Assembly: GCA_046703545.1 (NCBI GenBank)
Contig: JBJKSX010000057.1
Coordinates: forward strand, 1-34,769
From: JAJZOM01 sp046703545
GTDB taxonomy: Archaea; Thermoplasmatota; Thermoplasmata; Thermoplasmatales; Thermoplasmataceae
Direction: 5' to 3'
DNA: 34,769 bases
The notes under the pieces are model-generated. The model did not search any database. It saw only the letters and a program-made list of their open reading frames with translations, and had not been told where the DNA came from. Shown one piece after another: positions 8,505 to 16,532 of the stretch. Position 1 is the first letter of the stretch, and the number at the start of each line of letters is the position of its first letter. The position numbers were made by a program, and so were the translations under genes.

Positions 8505-8642
8505 TTAATTCCAGTATAGTTTATAAATTGACAGGATATATTTATTGACAAAAATTACTATGGAATAAGAAATACAGCGGATTTGGGGTAAAAATTTAGA
8601 AAATTTAATTAATTGGTACGCATTAATTATCTGGCGATTTTT

Positions 8643-9254
8643 GTGAGAAAAAACACGAGAAATCAAGCGATCGCTCTGTTCCTCATTTCAATCTTCTTTG
8701 TCAGCATGTTCATGGTTGCAACTGTGGCCTCCAGCGGAACCCAGCCAAAGGTGGTTTACAGCGTAAACCTCGTAATTGCGACCGCACCTTCCGGGAATCA
8801 GACCCTGGGCAGCCAGTATGTATTCTTCCAGGAAGAAAATGGCACCTTGGTCTCGTCTGCACTTATCACTGTCCCCGCAGCAACTGAGATAAAAATAACT
8901 ATAATCAACTATGACAGTGGAATAGATGCACCATCGGTCCAATCAGCCACAAGCGTTTCAGGGGTAGTTGGCAACAGGATTCAGGTTTTCAACAACGACT
9001 CGATTCCTCAGGCTTCCCTGAGTTTGGGTACAGATTCAGTGCAATACGCATCCATACCTGCGTCTGAACTTTCACACACCTTTTCTACGAACACAGGCGT
9101 CAACATTCCCATCCTGCCGAATTCAACTGAAATTGCATACACCTATTTCCAGAATACAGGAGTATACGACTGGGGATGCCTCTGCCAGTGTGGCCAATTC
9201 TCCATGAATTCTCCGGGCTGGATGACTGGGCAGATTGACGTTGTATTACCATGA
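8643..9254 (+). CDS. Secreted cupredoxin-like protein
   Basis: A GTG start at 8643 gives a typical signal peptide: positively charged RKNTRNQ followed by the hydrophobic AIALFLISIFFVSMFMV. A longer frame from TTG at 8613 is also possible. The mature part looks like a cupredoxin fold: EIKITIINYDSG early, SHTFSTNTG with a candidate His ligand, and the C-terminal NTGVYDWGCLCQCG followed by MNSPGWMTGQIDVVL. The arrangement resembles archaeal rusticyanin/sulfocyanin or CoxII-type sites, but it has C-x-C-x-C and no obvious second histidine. It would act outside the membrane, possibly in electron transfer. It is a single gene. Confidence 0.6.
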   Translation: MRKNTRNQAIALFLISIFFVSMFMVATVASSGTQPKVVYSVNLVIATAPSGNQTLGSQYVFFQEENGTLVSSALITVPAATEIKITIINYDSGIDAPSVQSATSVSGVVGNRIQVFNNDSIPQASLSLGTDSVQYASIPASELSHTFSTNTGVNIPILPNSTEIAYTYFQNTGVYDWGCLCQCGQFSMNSPGWMTGQIDVVLP

Positions 9255-9354
9255 GACAGTGTATCTCAAATCATTCCAACTATTTTTTTTAATCTCGCTC
9301 CAATACTAACGGGCTGCCGCTTCCTAATCAAACACAATCAGTTGCGCAGGGAAA

Positions 9355-9555
9355 ATGAAAAAGGGATTGATGAATCCATCCATGCAAATGTTAACCGACC
9401 CAGTTACTGCCAAAGAATGGGCCAACATCATGGACTCTCTGGTGCTCCTCAACTTCTCCCGGTTCCATTGTGTGGAAATCATGCTCGTCACAATGGAAGA
9501 TCACAATTCCTTTCTTGTGGTCGTGTTCCTTTCTCCAGATAGTCTTCACGAGTAA
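9355..9555 (+). CDS. Doubtful 66-residue ORF in a gene-poor stretch
   Basis: An ATG after GCAGGGAAA opens a 66-residue frame (MKKGLMNPSMQ...) with a hydrophobic part around LVVVFLSPDS. It matches nothing I recognise, and an overlapping frame of equal length exists beside it. It lies in a 519-base stretch (9255-9773) that otherwise holds only T-rich sequence after the cupredoxin gene and the promoter region of the permease. Treat it as unlikely, perhaps gene debris. Confidence 0.15.
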   Translation: MKKGLMNPSMQMLTDPVTAKEWANIMDSLVLLNFSRFHCVEIMLVTMEDHNSFLVVVFLSPDSLHE

Positions 9556-9751
9556 ATCAAGAAGTGCTTACAGATATATTTTTCTACAGGACTATAAAAT
9601 GAAAATTTGTATTCCAAATTCTTGACAAATTGCATTGCCTGTACTGCTTTACCTTCGTGCACAAATCGCCAAGTTTCATACGGGCAAGATGGGGGCCGAG
9701 TACAGAGGTTCAAGTTAATATATGCCCCGACCATTAACAGTCATCTTGTTA

Positions 9752-9765
9752 CGAACACCTGTTCG
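9752..9765. promoter_or_regulatory. Palindrome in the leader of the NCS1 permease gene
   Basis: CGAACA-CC-TGTTCG is a perfect 6+6 inverted repeat ending 8 bases before the permease ATG at 9774, and about 30 bases downstream of a TATA-like TTAATATATG at 9714-9723. Its place at or just after the expected transcription start suits a repressor operator; an RNA hairpin covering the start region is the alternative. Confidence 0.45.
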
Positions 9766-9773
9766 GTAAAAGG

Positions 9774-11102
9774 ATGATGCAAATGACAGAAGCAAGCGGA
9801 GAAACAGCCATTCAAAAAGGTCAGAAACCAGTGAGCCTCTTTTACATATGGTTCGCTGCCAATCTCACAATCGGGGATTTTGCAATCGGGTTCATCCCCA
9901 TTGCACTTGGACAGCCCCTGTACCCCACAGTGATTGCGCTCATCATTGGTAACCTGACAGGAGGCTCGCTGCTTGCAATAATGAGTGTGGTGGGTGTGAG
10001 AACCAGGAAATCACAGATGTCACTGAGCAGGGGGCCATTCGGCAGGATAGGCTCCTCGGTCATGGCTTTCCTCCAGTGGGGAAACACCCTTGGCTGGCTT
10101 ACTGTAAATCTTGTGCTTGCAACCTTTGCCCTGGAAATCATAATGAAGGGGATCTATTTCCTGGTGCCTCTGTTCATAGTTGCAATCATAGTTCTTGCAC
10201 TTGCCTACTACGGGCACGAGGCAATAAGAAAGTTTGAACTGGCAATGTCTGTTGTGCTTGGCATACTCTTCTTTGTGATCAGTGTGGAGGCATTCATGGA
10301 TTTCAGGTCAGGCGTTGTCTACTCGCCAAGTCCTGTTCTTCCGGTTTATGCGGGATTCGGCATCAGCCTCGCTGCATCATTCTCATACATTATGGCATGG
10401 GGGCCATACGCATCTGACTACTCCAGATTCGTGAAGGGCAGAAAGGAGAGTTCAAGGTCATTCACCTTCACATTTATTGGCGGAGTTGTTGCATCATTCT
10501 GGATCGAGCTGCTGGGAATGGCGGTGGCCATTGTCACGGGCAATGCGGACGCCAATCCGGCCCGTGCCCTTTCAGATTACATGGGGCAGTACTTCATAGC
10601 AGGCATGATTGCACTCTTTCTTGGCGGGATTGCCGCCAATGCACTGAACCTGTATTCAAACAGCCTTTCCTTCAACACTGCTGTGGGGAGAACCGGAAGG
10701 AAACTGCCACTCCTGCTTGGCACTGCAATTGGCCTGACTCTTGGATTTGTTGGATATCACAGGTTTTACGAATTCTACGAGAATTTTCTGCTCCTTCTGG
10801 ATTACTGGATTACTCCGTGGCTGGGGATTCTTATTGCGCATTATTTCTGGCTGAAGCCAAAACTGAAGGGGGAAGGAAACAACGGAAGAAAGTACTCGGG
10901 AGCAATCGCCTATTCACTTGCCATTCTGATATCCATACCCTTCATGTACCCACCGGCCTATTTCGCAGGCCCAATTGGGAAGATGCTCAATGGGGTGGAC
11001 ATCAGCTACTACATTTCATTCTTCCTTGCCATTCTGCTTTACATTGCATTCAACAGATCTGCCCTAAATGTTGGGAAAAGAAATTTAGCAACCACACATT
11101 GA
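9774..11102 (+). CDS. NCS1-family nucleobase/cation symporter
   Basis: The product is a 12-helix permease of the cytosine/purine/uracil/thiamine/allantoin family. Family signs are FYIWFAANLTIGDFAIGFIP in helix 1, the SLSRGPFGRIGSSVMAFLQW segment with the conserved GxxG in the helix 2-3 region, YIMAWGPYASDYSRF in the middle, and ANALNLYSNSLSFNT in helix 8. Length of 442 is normal. The substrate cannot be read directly. The next gene starts 7 bases after the stop and is a dCTP deaminase/dUTPase-family enzyme, so a pyrimidine base is a reasonable guess. A palindrome precedes the start. Confidence 0.85.
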   Translation: MMQMTEASGETAIQKGQKPVSLFYIWFAANLTIGDFAIGFIPIALGQPLYPTVIALIIGNLTGGSLLAIMSVVGVRTRKSQMSLSRGPFGRIGSSVMAFLQWGNTLGWLTVNLVLATFALEIIMKGIYFLVPLFIVAIIVLALAYYGHEAIRKFELAMSVVLGILFFVISVEAFMDFRSGVVYSPSPVLPVYAGFGISLAASFSYIMAWGPYASDYSRFVKGRKESSRSFTFTFIGGVVASFWIELLGMAVAIVTGNADANPARALSDYMGQYFIAGMIALFLGGIAANALNLYSNSLSFNTAVGRTGRKLPLLLGTAIGLTLGFVGYHRFYEFYENFLLLLDYWITPWLGILIAHYFWLKPKLKGEGNNGRKYSGAIAYSLAILISIPFMYPPAYFAGPIGKMLNGVDISYYISFFLAILLYIAFNRSALNVGKRNLATTH

Positions 11103-11109
11103 CTGTACA

Positions 11110-11583
11110 ATGGCAACCTTAAGTGACCGCGAGATCCTCTCACTGACCTCGAAGGGAGAGCTAATTTCTGAGAATTTCCATGAGGGATCACTGACCCCAA
11201 ACGGTTATGACCTCAGGGTCCAGGGAATAAGGAACAATGGTTCTGAATCCGGTGAGGCGGTCATAAATCCGGGCAGCCACTTCCTTGCATCAACACTGGA
11301 ATTCATGGCTCTGCCGCCGGACGTCATAGGGCAGATATGGATCAGGTCCTCGTTCTCCCGCAGGGGCATAATAGGGTCCTTCGGGGCAGTGGATGCCGGT
11401 TACCATGGGAACCTCACCCTCTCTTTCTACAATGCAGGGAGTGATCCACTGGTTCTGAAAGCCGGAGAGAGGATCGCGCAGATCGTGTTTCACAGGCTGG
11501 AATCTGTTCCACAGAAGATTTACGAAGAAAGGTCGGGGAACTACCAGAACTCCAGAGGGGTAACGATTAAAGGGAGATCGTAA
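11110..11583 (+). CDS. DCD/DUT superfamily protein, probable dUTPase
   Basis: The protein belongs to the trimeric dCTP deaminase/dUTPase superfamily. It has the N-terminal LSDREIL, the LTPNGYDLRV strand, WIRSSFSRRGI (residues 77-87, phosphate-binding Arg/Ser), AVDAGYHGNLTLSFYN (93-108) and the C-terminal RIAQIVFHRL. In dCTP deaminases the strand after the DPG/DAG motif reads TLE with a catalytic Glu; here that position is Ser105. Loss of this base argues against deamination and for dUTP hydrolysis or another role. It probably shares an mRNA with the upstream permease. A TATA-like AATATAAAAG follows its stop. Confidence 0.8.
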   Translation: MATLSDREILSLTSKGELISENFHEGSLTPNGYDLRVQGIRNNGSESGEAVINPGSHFLASTLEFMALPPDVIGQIWIRSSFSRRGIIGSFGAVDAGYHGNLTLSFYNAGSDPLVLKAGERIAQIVFHRLESVPQKIYEERSGNYQNSRGVTIKGRS

Positions 11584-11600
11584 TATAAAAGGGATCGGAC

Positions 11601-12041
11601 GTGACACTGGGAAGCGTTAAGTTTGAGGTTACCGAGCATTCCAATGCTTCTCCTGACGACATAATGTACGTGATGGACAGCTGGCAGGATCTCCCCAAAT
11701 ACTGGCATGGCATAAGGGAGATAAGCCAGGCCAGCGGTGGAATGTACATTGTCCGGTTTGCTTTTCCGGGAGAGGGGAAGATGTCATTCATATGTGACAG
11801 GGAATCCCTCTATTGCACTGAGAATTATCACAATGGGCCGTTCACAGGGTTCAAGAGAGTGGAGATCGCTCGGGATGGATCCGGTTCAAGGATCACCGCA
11901 AAATGGGATGTCCACCTTTCACTTAAGCTGGTCTTCATGAAGAGGTTCATAGTTAGGCATTTCAGGCAGGGAACAGAGAACGCCCTGAAAAGAATCTCCC
12001 AAGAGGCTGAGAAGGTCGCAACTGAAGCTGCAAGGAGCTGA
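11601..12041 (+). CDS. SRPBCC (START-like) fold protein
   Basis: A 146-residue protein starting at GTG with the pattern of the SRPBCC/polyketide-cyclase fold: an initial strand (VKFEVTEHSN), the helix SPDDIMYVMDSWQDLPKYW, several strands (MYIVRFAF, SFICDRESLYCTENY), and a long C-terminal helix (FRQGTENALKRISQEAEKVA). These proteins bind hydrophobic ligands; the ligand here is unknown. It abuts the convergent rnz gene with no bases between the two stop codons. A TATA-like element at about 11583-11590 may give it its own promoter, although it also follows the dUTPase-like gene by only 17 bases. Confidence 0.65.
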   Translation: MTLGSVKFEVTEHSNASPDDIMYVMDSWQDLPKYWHGIREISQASGGMYIVRFAFPGEGKMSFICDRESLYCTENYHNGPFTGFKRVEIARDGSGSRITAKWDVHLSLKLVFMKRFIVRHFRQGTENALKRISQEAEKVATEAARS

Positions 12042-12980
12042 TTATTCGGCCTGTTGATTAAGGGAATCCTTTCTCGCAGGTATCTCGAATTCCATGAGCT
12101 CACGGCTGGCAACCGACTCAGGAAATATGTTTTTGGCCTCTTCAAGTAGGCTGTCAATGGTGTCATACCGTGGGCTGTAATGGTAGAGGAAGAACTTTCC
12201 AGCCCCCGCTTCCCTTGCAATTTCCGCGGCCTGCCTTGCAGATGAGTGGCCAAATTCATTGACCTTTGGCTCCAGGGATGAATCTGTGGTGGTTTCGTGG
12301 ATGAGGACATCAACTCCCTTGGCAAACTGCGGCATCTCGGCAAGGGGCCTTGTGTCTCCCGTGTAAACTATTTTCCTTCCCGGCCTAATTCCCGCTGAAA
12401 CCTGGTCAAGTGTGAAGGTCTTGCCGCCAACAGAGATTGTGCCCTTGCTGCGCAGTTCCTCAAGCTTTCTGGGCGGAATTCCCAGCTTGTCTGATTTCCC
12501 CTTGTCTATGCGCACCATTTCTGGCTCCTCGATCCTGTAGGACATGGCGGGGACTGTGTGGTCATTCTTGAGTGTGGAGAGCTTGAATTTGCCGAAGTCA
12601 TAGGTTGAGTTGAAGTCCAGTTCACCGATCCTGATCTCGAACTTTGGCCTGTAGTATCCCACATTGAGGGCTGAGGACAGTATCCTTATGGCGCCGCGCG
12701 GGCCATAAACGTTGAGCGGTTTCTCCCTGTTGTTGAAGGACATGCTCTGGACCATCCCTATGAGGCCCAGGAAATGGTCTCCGTGAAAATGGGTGAGGAA
12801 AACATTGTCAATGGACATGAATGAAATCTTGCTCTTCATGAGCTGTTTCTGGGAACCCTCCCCGCAATCGAAAAGGTTGATGATCTCATCGATCTGGACC
12901 GCCACTGAAGGAAGCCCCCTCCCAGGAGTGGGCCAGGATCCCCCGGTGCCAATGAAAGTGATCTTGATGTTGGAAGCCAT
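12042..12980 (-). CDS. rnz: Ribonuclease Z (tRNA 3' processing endonuclease)
   Basis: RNase Z removes 3' trailers from tRNA precursors, needed here because the tRNA genes in the window do not encode CCA. The metallo-beta-lactamase signature THFHGDHFLGL gives zinc ligands His64, His66, Asp68 and His69; further ligands are in IVYTGDTRP (Asp) and in the FGHSSARQAAEIA segment. The N-terminal ITFIGTGGSWPTPGRG and the INLFDCGEGSQKQL strand are typical of the tRNase Z short form, and 312 residues is the normal length. ATG at 12980 is followed at once by the fold's first strand. Confidence 0.93.
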   Translation of the reverse strand: MASNIKITFIGTGGSWPTPGRGLPSVAVQIDEIINLFDCGEGSQKQLMKSKISFMSIDNVFLTHFHGDHFLGLIGMVQSMSFNNREKPLNVYGPRGAIRILSSALNVGYYRPKFEIRIGELDFNSTYDFGKFKLSTLKNDHTVPAMSYRIEEPEMVRIDKGKSDKLGIPPRKLEELRSKGTISVGGKTFTLDQVSAGIRPGRKIVYTGDTRPLAEMPQFAKGVDVLIHETTTDSSLEPKVNEFGHSSARQAAEIAREAGAGKFFLYHYSPRYDTIDSLLEEAKNIFPESVASRELMEFEIPARKDSLNQQAE

Positions 12981-13016
12981 TTACACGTAATATTGTGAGT
13001 CTATAAAAGGTTGAAA

Positions 13017-13451
13017 TCAGCCACGCTTGAGATCAGGATTCTTGAATCTTGTTGCCTGCTTCCCCAGTGCTCTCCCTTCATTTTCGTCTATCATCCGCTG
13101 GACAGCGAAGGGCAGCTCTTCAATGGTCCTTATGTTGGCGTACCTCCTTATGGTCTCCCAGAGCTGTGTGTCCACCTGGCAACCCAAACCGCTGATGTTC
13201 CTCTGGATGGCCTTCTTCAGGTCCACCCCCTTCCGGTCAAAATCGGTCAGTATGATCACCTCATCATTCTCCTCGGCCACATTCTCTGAAAAATTCACTA
13301 GGCTGTTCCCGCCGTTGAGAATGATGATGTTCCCCGGAAAATCAATTTTCCGGAGGCTGCCCCTGTCATTCTTCCCTTCCACGATAATGGGCACCTCCTC
13401 GTTCTTGGCACGGTATTTTTCCAGTGTTTTTAGAACCTTATTTTCCGGCAT
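13017..13451 (-). CDS. Toprim domain protein, UPF0292-like
   Basis: A small stand-alone Toprim protein of 144 residues. The catalytic glutamate lies in PIIVEGKNDRGSL (Glu25) and the metal-binding DxD in VIILTDFDRKG (Asp69, Asp71), as in topoisomerases, primases and RNase M5. The extent and architecture fit the archaeal UPF0292 family, whose reaction is not known. It lies 36 bases upstream of rnz on the same strand and downstream of the Lhr-like helicase, suggesting a nucleic-acid processing cluster. Confidence 0.8.
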   Translation of the reverse strand: MPENKVLKTLEKYRAKNEEVPIIVEGKNDRGSLRKIDFPGNIIILNGGNSLVNFSENVAEENDEVIILTDFDRKGVDLKKAIQRNISGLGCQVDTQLWETIRRYANIRTIEELPFAVQRMIDENEGRALGKQATRFKNPDLKRG

Positions 13452-13496
13452 CTTTTGTATAAATTAGACCTTCTAAATAAATGTGTTGATCCATTG

Positions 13497-16265
13497 TCAG
13501 TCCCAGTACCTCTTGCTCTTTGCATAGTCCATCTCGCCACTGAGTATTGCCCTTATGAAATCCCCCTCATTGTGGTAGGTCACCTCCAGGAGCCTTGAGG
13601 CGGTCTCTGGCCCTATGCCCCTTGCGGCGAGCGCCATCACTGCCTGCATGCCCCTCTCCCTCACAAGGTGGGCATTCTTGATCAGCCTCTTCTTGATCTT
13701 GATCCCTTCGGGCGTGTCCTCCCTTGCCTGGTCCAGAAGGTTCCTCTCGAATGGCGACAGCGATGCCACCAGGGAACTGCCGCAGCTTGGACACCTTATG
13801 CTTTCAATATCCCTTATCCTGATGGTCCTTACGTGCGAGCAGGATGTGCAGAAAAGTGTGACCTGTTCGTTCACAAGCCTCTTCCTTACGGCTTCCAGTA
13901 TGGTCTTGGTTGGCTTCAGCGGTGCAATTCTCTCTGAATAATGGGATATGAAAACATCTGAACTCTCGGATATGTCATCGTTCATGACAAATTCCATGGA
14001 CTGGTCAGCAACCCTGCCAAGATAGTGGTTCAATGTCGCAACATCCATGTAATCCGACATCAGCTTTCGTATTGAATCCTTGTAGATGGGGCTGTCCCTG
14101 TAGGCGTCTATGATCTTCTCGAGCCTTATTCTCCCGATGTCTGCATCATTGCTGATGACACCGAATTTCCTGGCTTCATACAGGAAAATGGAATTGAAGA
14201 ATCTTGATCTCCTCGCCGAACCTGCAATGTACTGGTTCACCTTCTGCGGCTCTATGCTCAGGATGATCCGCCTCACATCCCTTGCAGGTATTCTTCTGGA
14301 GGCCCTTATGTAAATGTGGTACGGTGAGTAGTCCATCTCAACACTTTCGCCTGTGATTCCCGTCAGCAGGCTGGAGAATATCTCTGCCAGAGCAAAGTTC
14401 CCCCTGGTGCCCAGCATTACCTGAATTATGATCTCGCTCCCCTTGCTCTCTATTATGGTCTTTCCCAGGGTTGCCGTGTCTTTCTGGTACCACTGGGCCA
14501 GCTCTTCCCTTGAATGGCTGTCCACATACTTCGGCACCATCTTATTCTCCCTGTTCTCCGACACCTTCCCCGTCACGTCCAGAAGAACAGGAATGTCCTC
14601 CCCGGACCACTTGGGGGCTATGGCCGCTGTGGGAAAAGGCTCCACCAGTATTTTCTCGCCCTCAATCCTGATTATTCTCCAGGTTGAACCCTTTATAACG
14701 AAGTAGCTGCCCGCCTCAAGCTCATTGACAACATACCTCTCATCCAGGGTCCCTATGAACTTCTTGTTCACCATGTCTATGACCCTGAAATTCTTCTCGC
14801 TGGGAATCATTGAGATGTTCTGGATGTAGTAGTTCAGCACTCCCTTCCTCTTTCCAACCTTATTGCCCTCCCTCCACAGTTTCCGGGTGGAGACGAGGAA
14901 TTCAACAACATCGTCATATTCCTGCCTCTCAAGCTCCCGGTATGGGTATGAGCCTTTCACGATATTGTAGAATTCATCGACGTCAATGTCCTTGAAGAAT
15001 TTGGACTGCAGTATGATCTGGTTGGCAAGGGTCGCCAGTGAATTCTTTCTTATGAGTATGTTCTCAAGGTGGCCCTGGAGGATGTGGGAGACAATGGCTG
15101 TTGCCTCCTCCAGTTCTATAATGTCACTGCAAACGATCTTTCCCATGGAGACCTTCTCAATCCAGTGCCCTGATCTTCCAACCCTCTGGATGAGCTTGTT
15201 GATCTGCCTGGGCGAATTCAACTGCAGGACCAGGTCTGCCGAACCGATGTCGATGCCCAGCTCCAGTGAGGATGTGCATATGAGTGCCTTTATCTTGCCG
15301 GCCTTGAATTCAGCTTCAGCAGTTTCCCTGGTTTCACGGGAAAGTGAGCCGTGATGTACCTGTATTGGGGGGTTGTCTAGGTAGAGCCTGAGCCTGAATG
15401 CAATATCCTCCGCTGCACTCCTGGTATTGACGAAAACCAGTGTGCCCTTATGGCTCTGGATCATGTCCCACATATGCAGGATAGCGCCTGCATATCCCTC
15501 ATCACAACCCATCTTTTCAGCTATTTCCTCAGGGGCTTTGTGGGGGATTCCCACCTGTATTTCCATCTTTTTCCGCATCTCTGAGCGTATGATTGATGGC
15601 TTGCCAAGAGGGGAAAGATAATGTGACAGTTCCTTGGCGTTGCCCACGGTTGCAGAAAGCCCAATCCTCTGGAAGCCTCCTGTCAGGGCCTTTAGCCGCT
15701 CAACCGCTATTGCAAACTGTGACCCCCTCTCATTCTGGGAAGTCTCATGAAGTTCGTCCACGACCACGTACTTCACATTCCTGATGATCTCCCTAAGCCG
15801 CTTTCCGTTGAGCAGGATCTGAAGGGATTCAGGAGTTGTGATCAGAATATCCCCGGGGTTCGTGACGATTTGCCTCCTCTGGTAGGGGCTTATGTCGCTG
15901 TGCCTCACCTGGACACTGATGCCCAGCTCCCTTCCATACTTTATGAGGCGGTCAAGCATGTCTCTGTTGAGTGCCCTGAGCGGTGTGATGAACAGAGTGG
16001 ATATTGGTTCAGGATGATCTGTAAGAATCTTATGGAATATGGGAAATATGGCGGCCTCTGTCTTCCCTGTTCCGGTGGGGGAGAGCAACAGCACATCCTT
16101 GCCCTCCAGTATGCTGGGAATAACCTTTGCCTGAGGCTCAGTTGGCGTTATTATGTTCCTGCTCTTCAGAAGTTCCCTTATGGTGGGATGAAGCAGATCG
16201 AATACGGTTGGCTTAAGTGGATTTGGCCCCAAACTGTACCATGATGGCTTTATGGATAAAAACAC
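13497..16265 (-). CDS. Lhr-type DEAD/DEAH helicase with zinc finger and HhH
   Basis: Large helicase-related protein of superfamily 2. Near the N-terminus are a Q-motif-like TPTEPQAKVIPSIL and Walker A SPTGTGKT (residues 62-69), then VVDELHE (motif II), GLSATVGN (III), VFVNTRSAAEDIAFRL (IV), and LIQRVGRSGH (VI). The middle is Lhr-core winged-helix and beta-rich sequence. The C-terminus adds four cysteines, C806-x2-C809 and C825-x2-C828, and a helix-hairpin-helix-like ALAARGIGPETASRLL. The start is GTG at 16265; a TTG at 16232 or a start closer to FDLLHP is possible. It probably acts in DNA repair. Confidence 0.88.
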   Translation of the reverse strand: MFLSIKPSWYSLGPNPLKPTVFDLLHPTIRELLKSRNIITPTEPQAKVIPSILEGKDVLLLSPTGTGKTEAAIFPIFHKILTDHPEPISTLFITPLRALNRDMLDRLIKYGRELGISVQVRHSDISPYQRRQIVTNPGDILITTPESLQILLNGKRLREIIRNVKYVVVDELHETSQNERGSQFAIAVERLKALTGGFQRIGLSATVGNAKELSHYLSPLGKPSIIRSEMRKKMEIQVGIPHKAPEEIAEKMGCDEGYAGAILHMWDMIQSHKGTLVFVNTRSAAEDIAFRLRLYLDNPPIQVHHGSLSRETRETAEAEFKAGKIKALICTSSLELGIDIGSADLVLQLNSPRQINKLIQRVGRSGHWIEKVSMGKIVCSDIIELEEATAIVSHILQGHLENILIRKNSLATLANQIILQSKFFKDIDVDEFYNIVKGSYPYRELERQEYDDVVEFLVSTRKLWREGNKVGKRKGVLNYYIQNISMIPSEKNFRVIDMVNKKFIGTLDERYVVNELEAGSYFVIKGSTWRIIRIEGEKILVEPFPTAAIAPKWSGEDIPVLLDVTGKVSENRENKMVPKYVDSHSREELAQWYQKDTATLGKTIIESKGSEIIIQVMLGTRGNFALAEIFSSLLTGITGESVEMDYSPYHIYIRASRRIPARDVRRIILSIEPQKVNQYIAGSARRSRFFNSIFLYEARKFGVISNDADIGRIRLEKIIDAYRDSPIYKDSIRKLMSDYMDVATLNHYLGRVADQSMEFVMNDDISESSDVFISHYSERIAPLKPTKTILEAVRKRLVNEQVTLFCTSCSHVRTIRIRDIESIRCPSCGSSLVASLSPFERNLLDQAREDTPEGIKIKKRLIKNAHLVRERGMQAVMALAARGIGPETASRLLEVTYHNEGDFIRAILSGEMDYAKSKRYWD

Positions 16266-16303
16266 AAGCCATAGGATGGGGAAAAATGGGTTAAAAATAA
16301 AAA

Positions 16304-16375
16304 TTAAAGGTCTTCGTCATCATCGTCATATTCTTCATCGTCGTCGTAATCTCGTCTCTTAATGAAGCTGACCAG
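16304..16375 (-). CDS. Possible 23-residue acidic leader peptide before the helicase
   Basis: On the minus strand a nearly perfect Shine-Dalgarno, AGGAGGTG (16383-16390), is followed after a short spacer by CTG GTC AGC, opening a frame that reads VSFIKRRDYDDDEEYDDDD before EDL and stop TAA. There is no ATG, GTG or TTG in this frame after an upstream stop, so CTG would have to start it. The helicase GTG start is 38 bases downstream. The strong ribosome site combined with a low-complexity basic-then-acidic peptide is suggestive, but only conservation could confirm translation. Confidence 0.3.
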   Translation of the reverse strand: MVSFIKRRDYDDDEEYDDDDEDL

Positions 16376-16478
16376 GGTGGAGCACCTCCTCTTGGGAGTT
16401 TACACTTATTGAGTATTTAGATTTTGCACATGGCATAACAGGGATAATTTTGGGTTATTGAGGGAAAAAAGAGGTTCA

Positions 16479-16499
16479 TTCCCTGGAATTTCCAGGGAA
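16479..16499 (-). terminator. Hairpin terminator after the surface protein gene
   Basis: TTCCCTGGA-ATT-TCCAGGGAA is a perfect 9-bp stem with a 3-base loop. On the minus strand it lies about 35 bases past the stop of the large surface protein and is followed by a T run (CTTTTTT). A second T-rich tract lies between the stop codon and the hairpin. Confidence 0.6.
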
Positions 16500-16532
16500 G
16501 AACTAAAAAAAATTTTAGGTGTTTCCACCCGT

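Noticed and set aside
9342..9542. 66-residue frame rich in Arg, Gln and His
   Set aside because: It overlaps an equally weak frame and has no ribosome site or motif.
12793..16244. Many plus-strand frames of 60-165 residues opposite rnz, the Toprim gene and the helicase
   Set aside because: They are antisense shadows of clear minus-strand genes, with no family motifs and atypical composition.
16304..16360. GTC/ATC/TTC trinucleotide run as a microsatellite repeat
   Set aside because: The run is irregular and is better read as GAC/GAT/GAA codons of an acidic peptide; no tandem repeat unit is kept.
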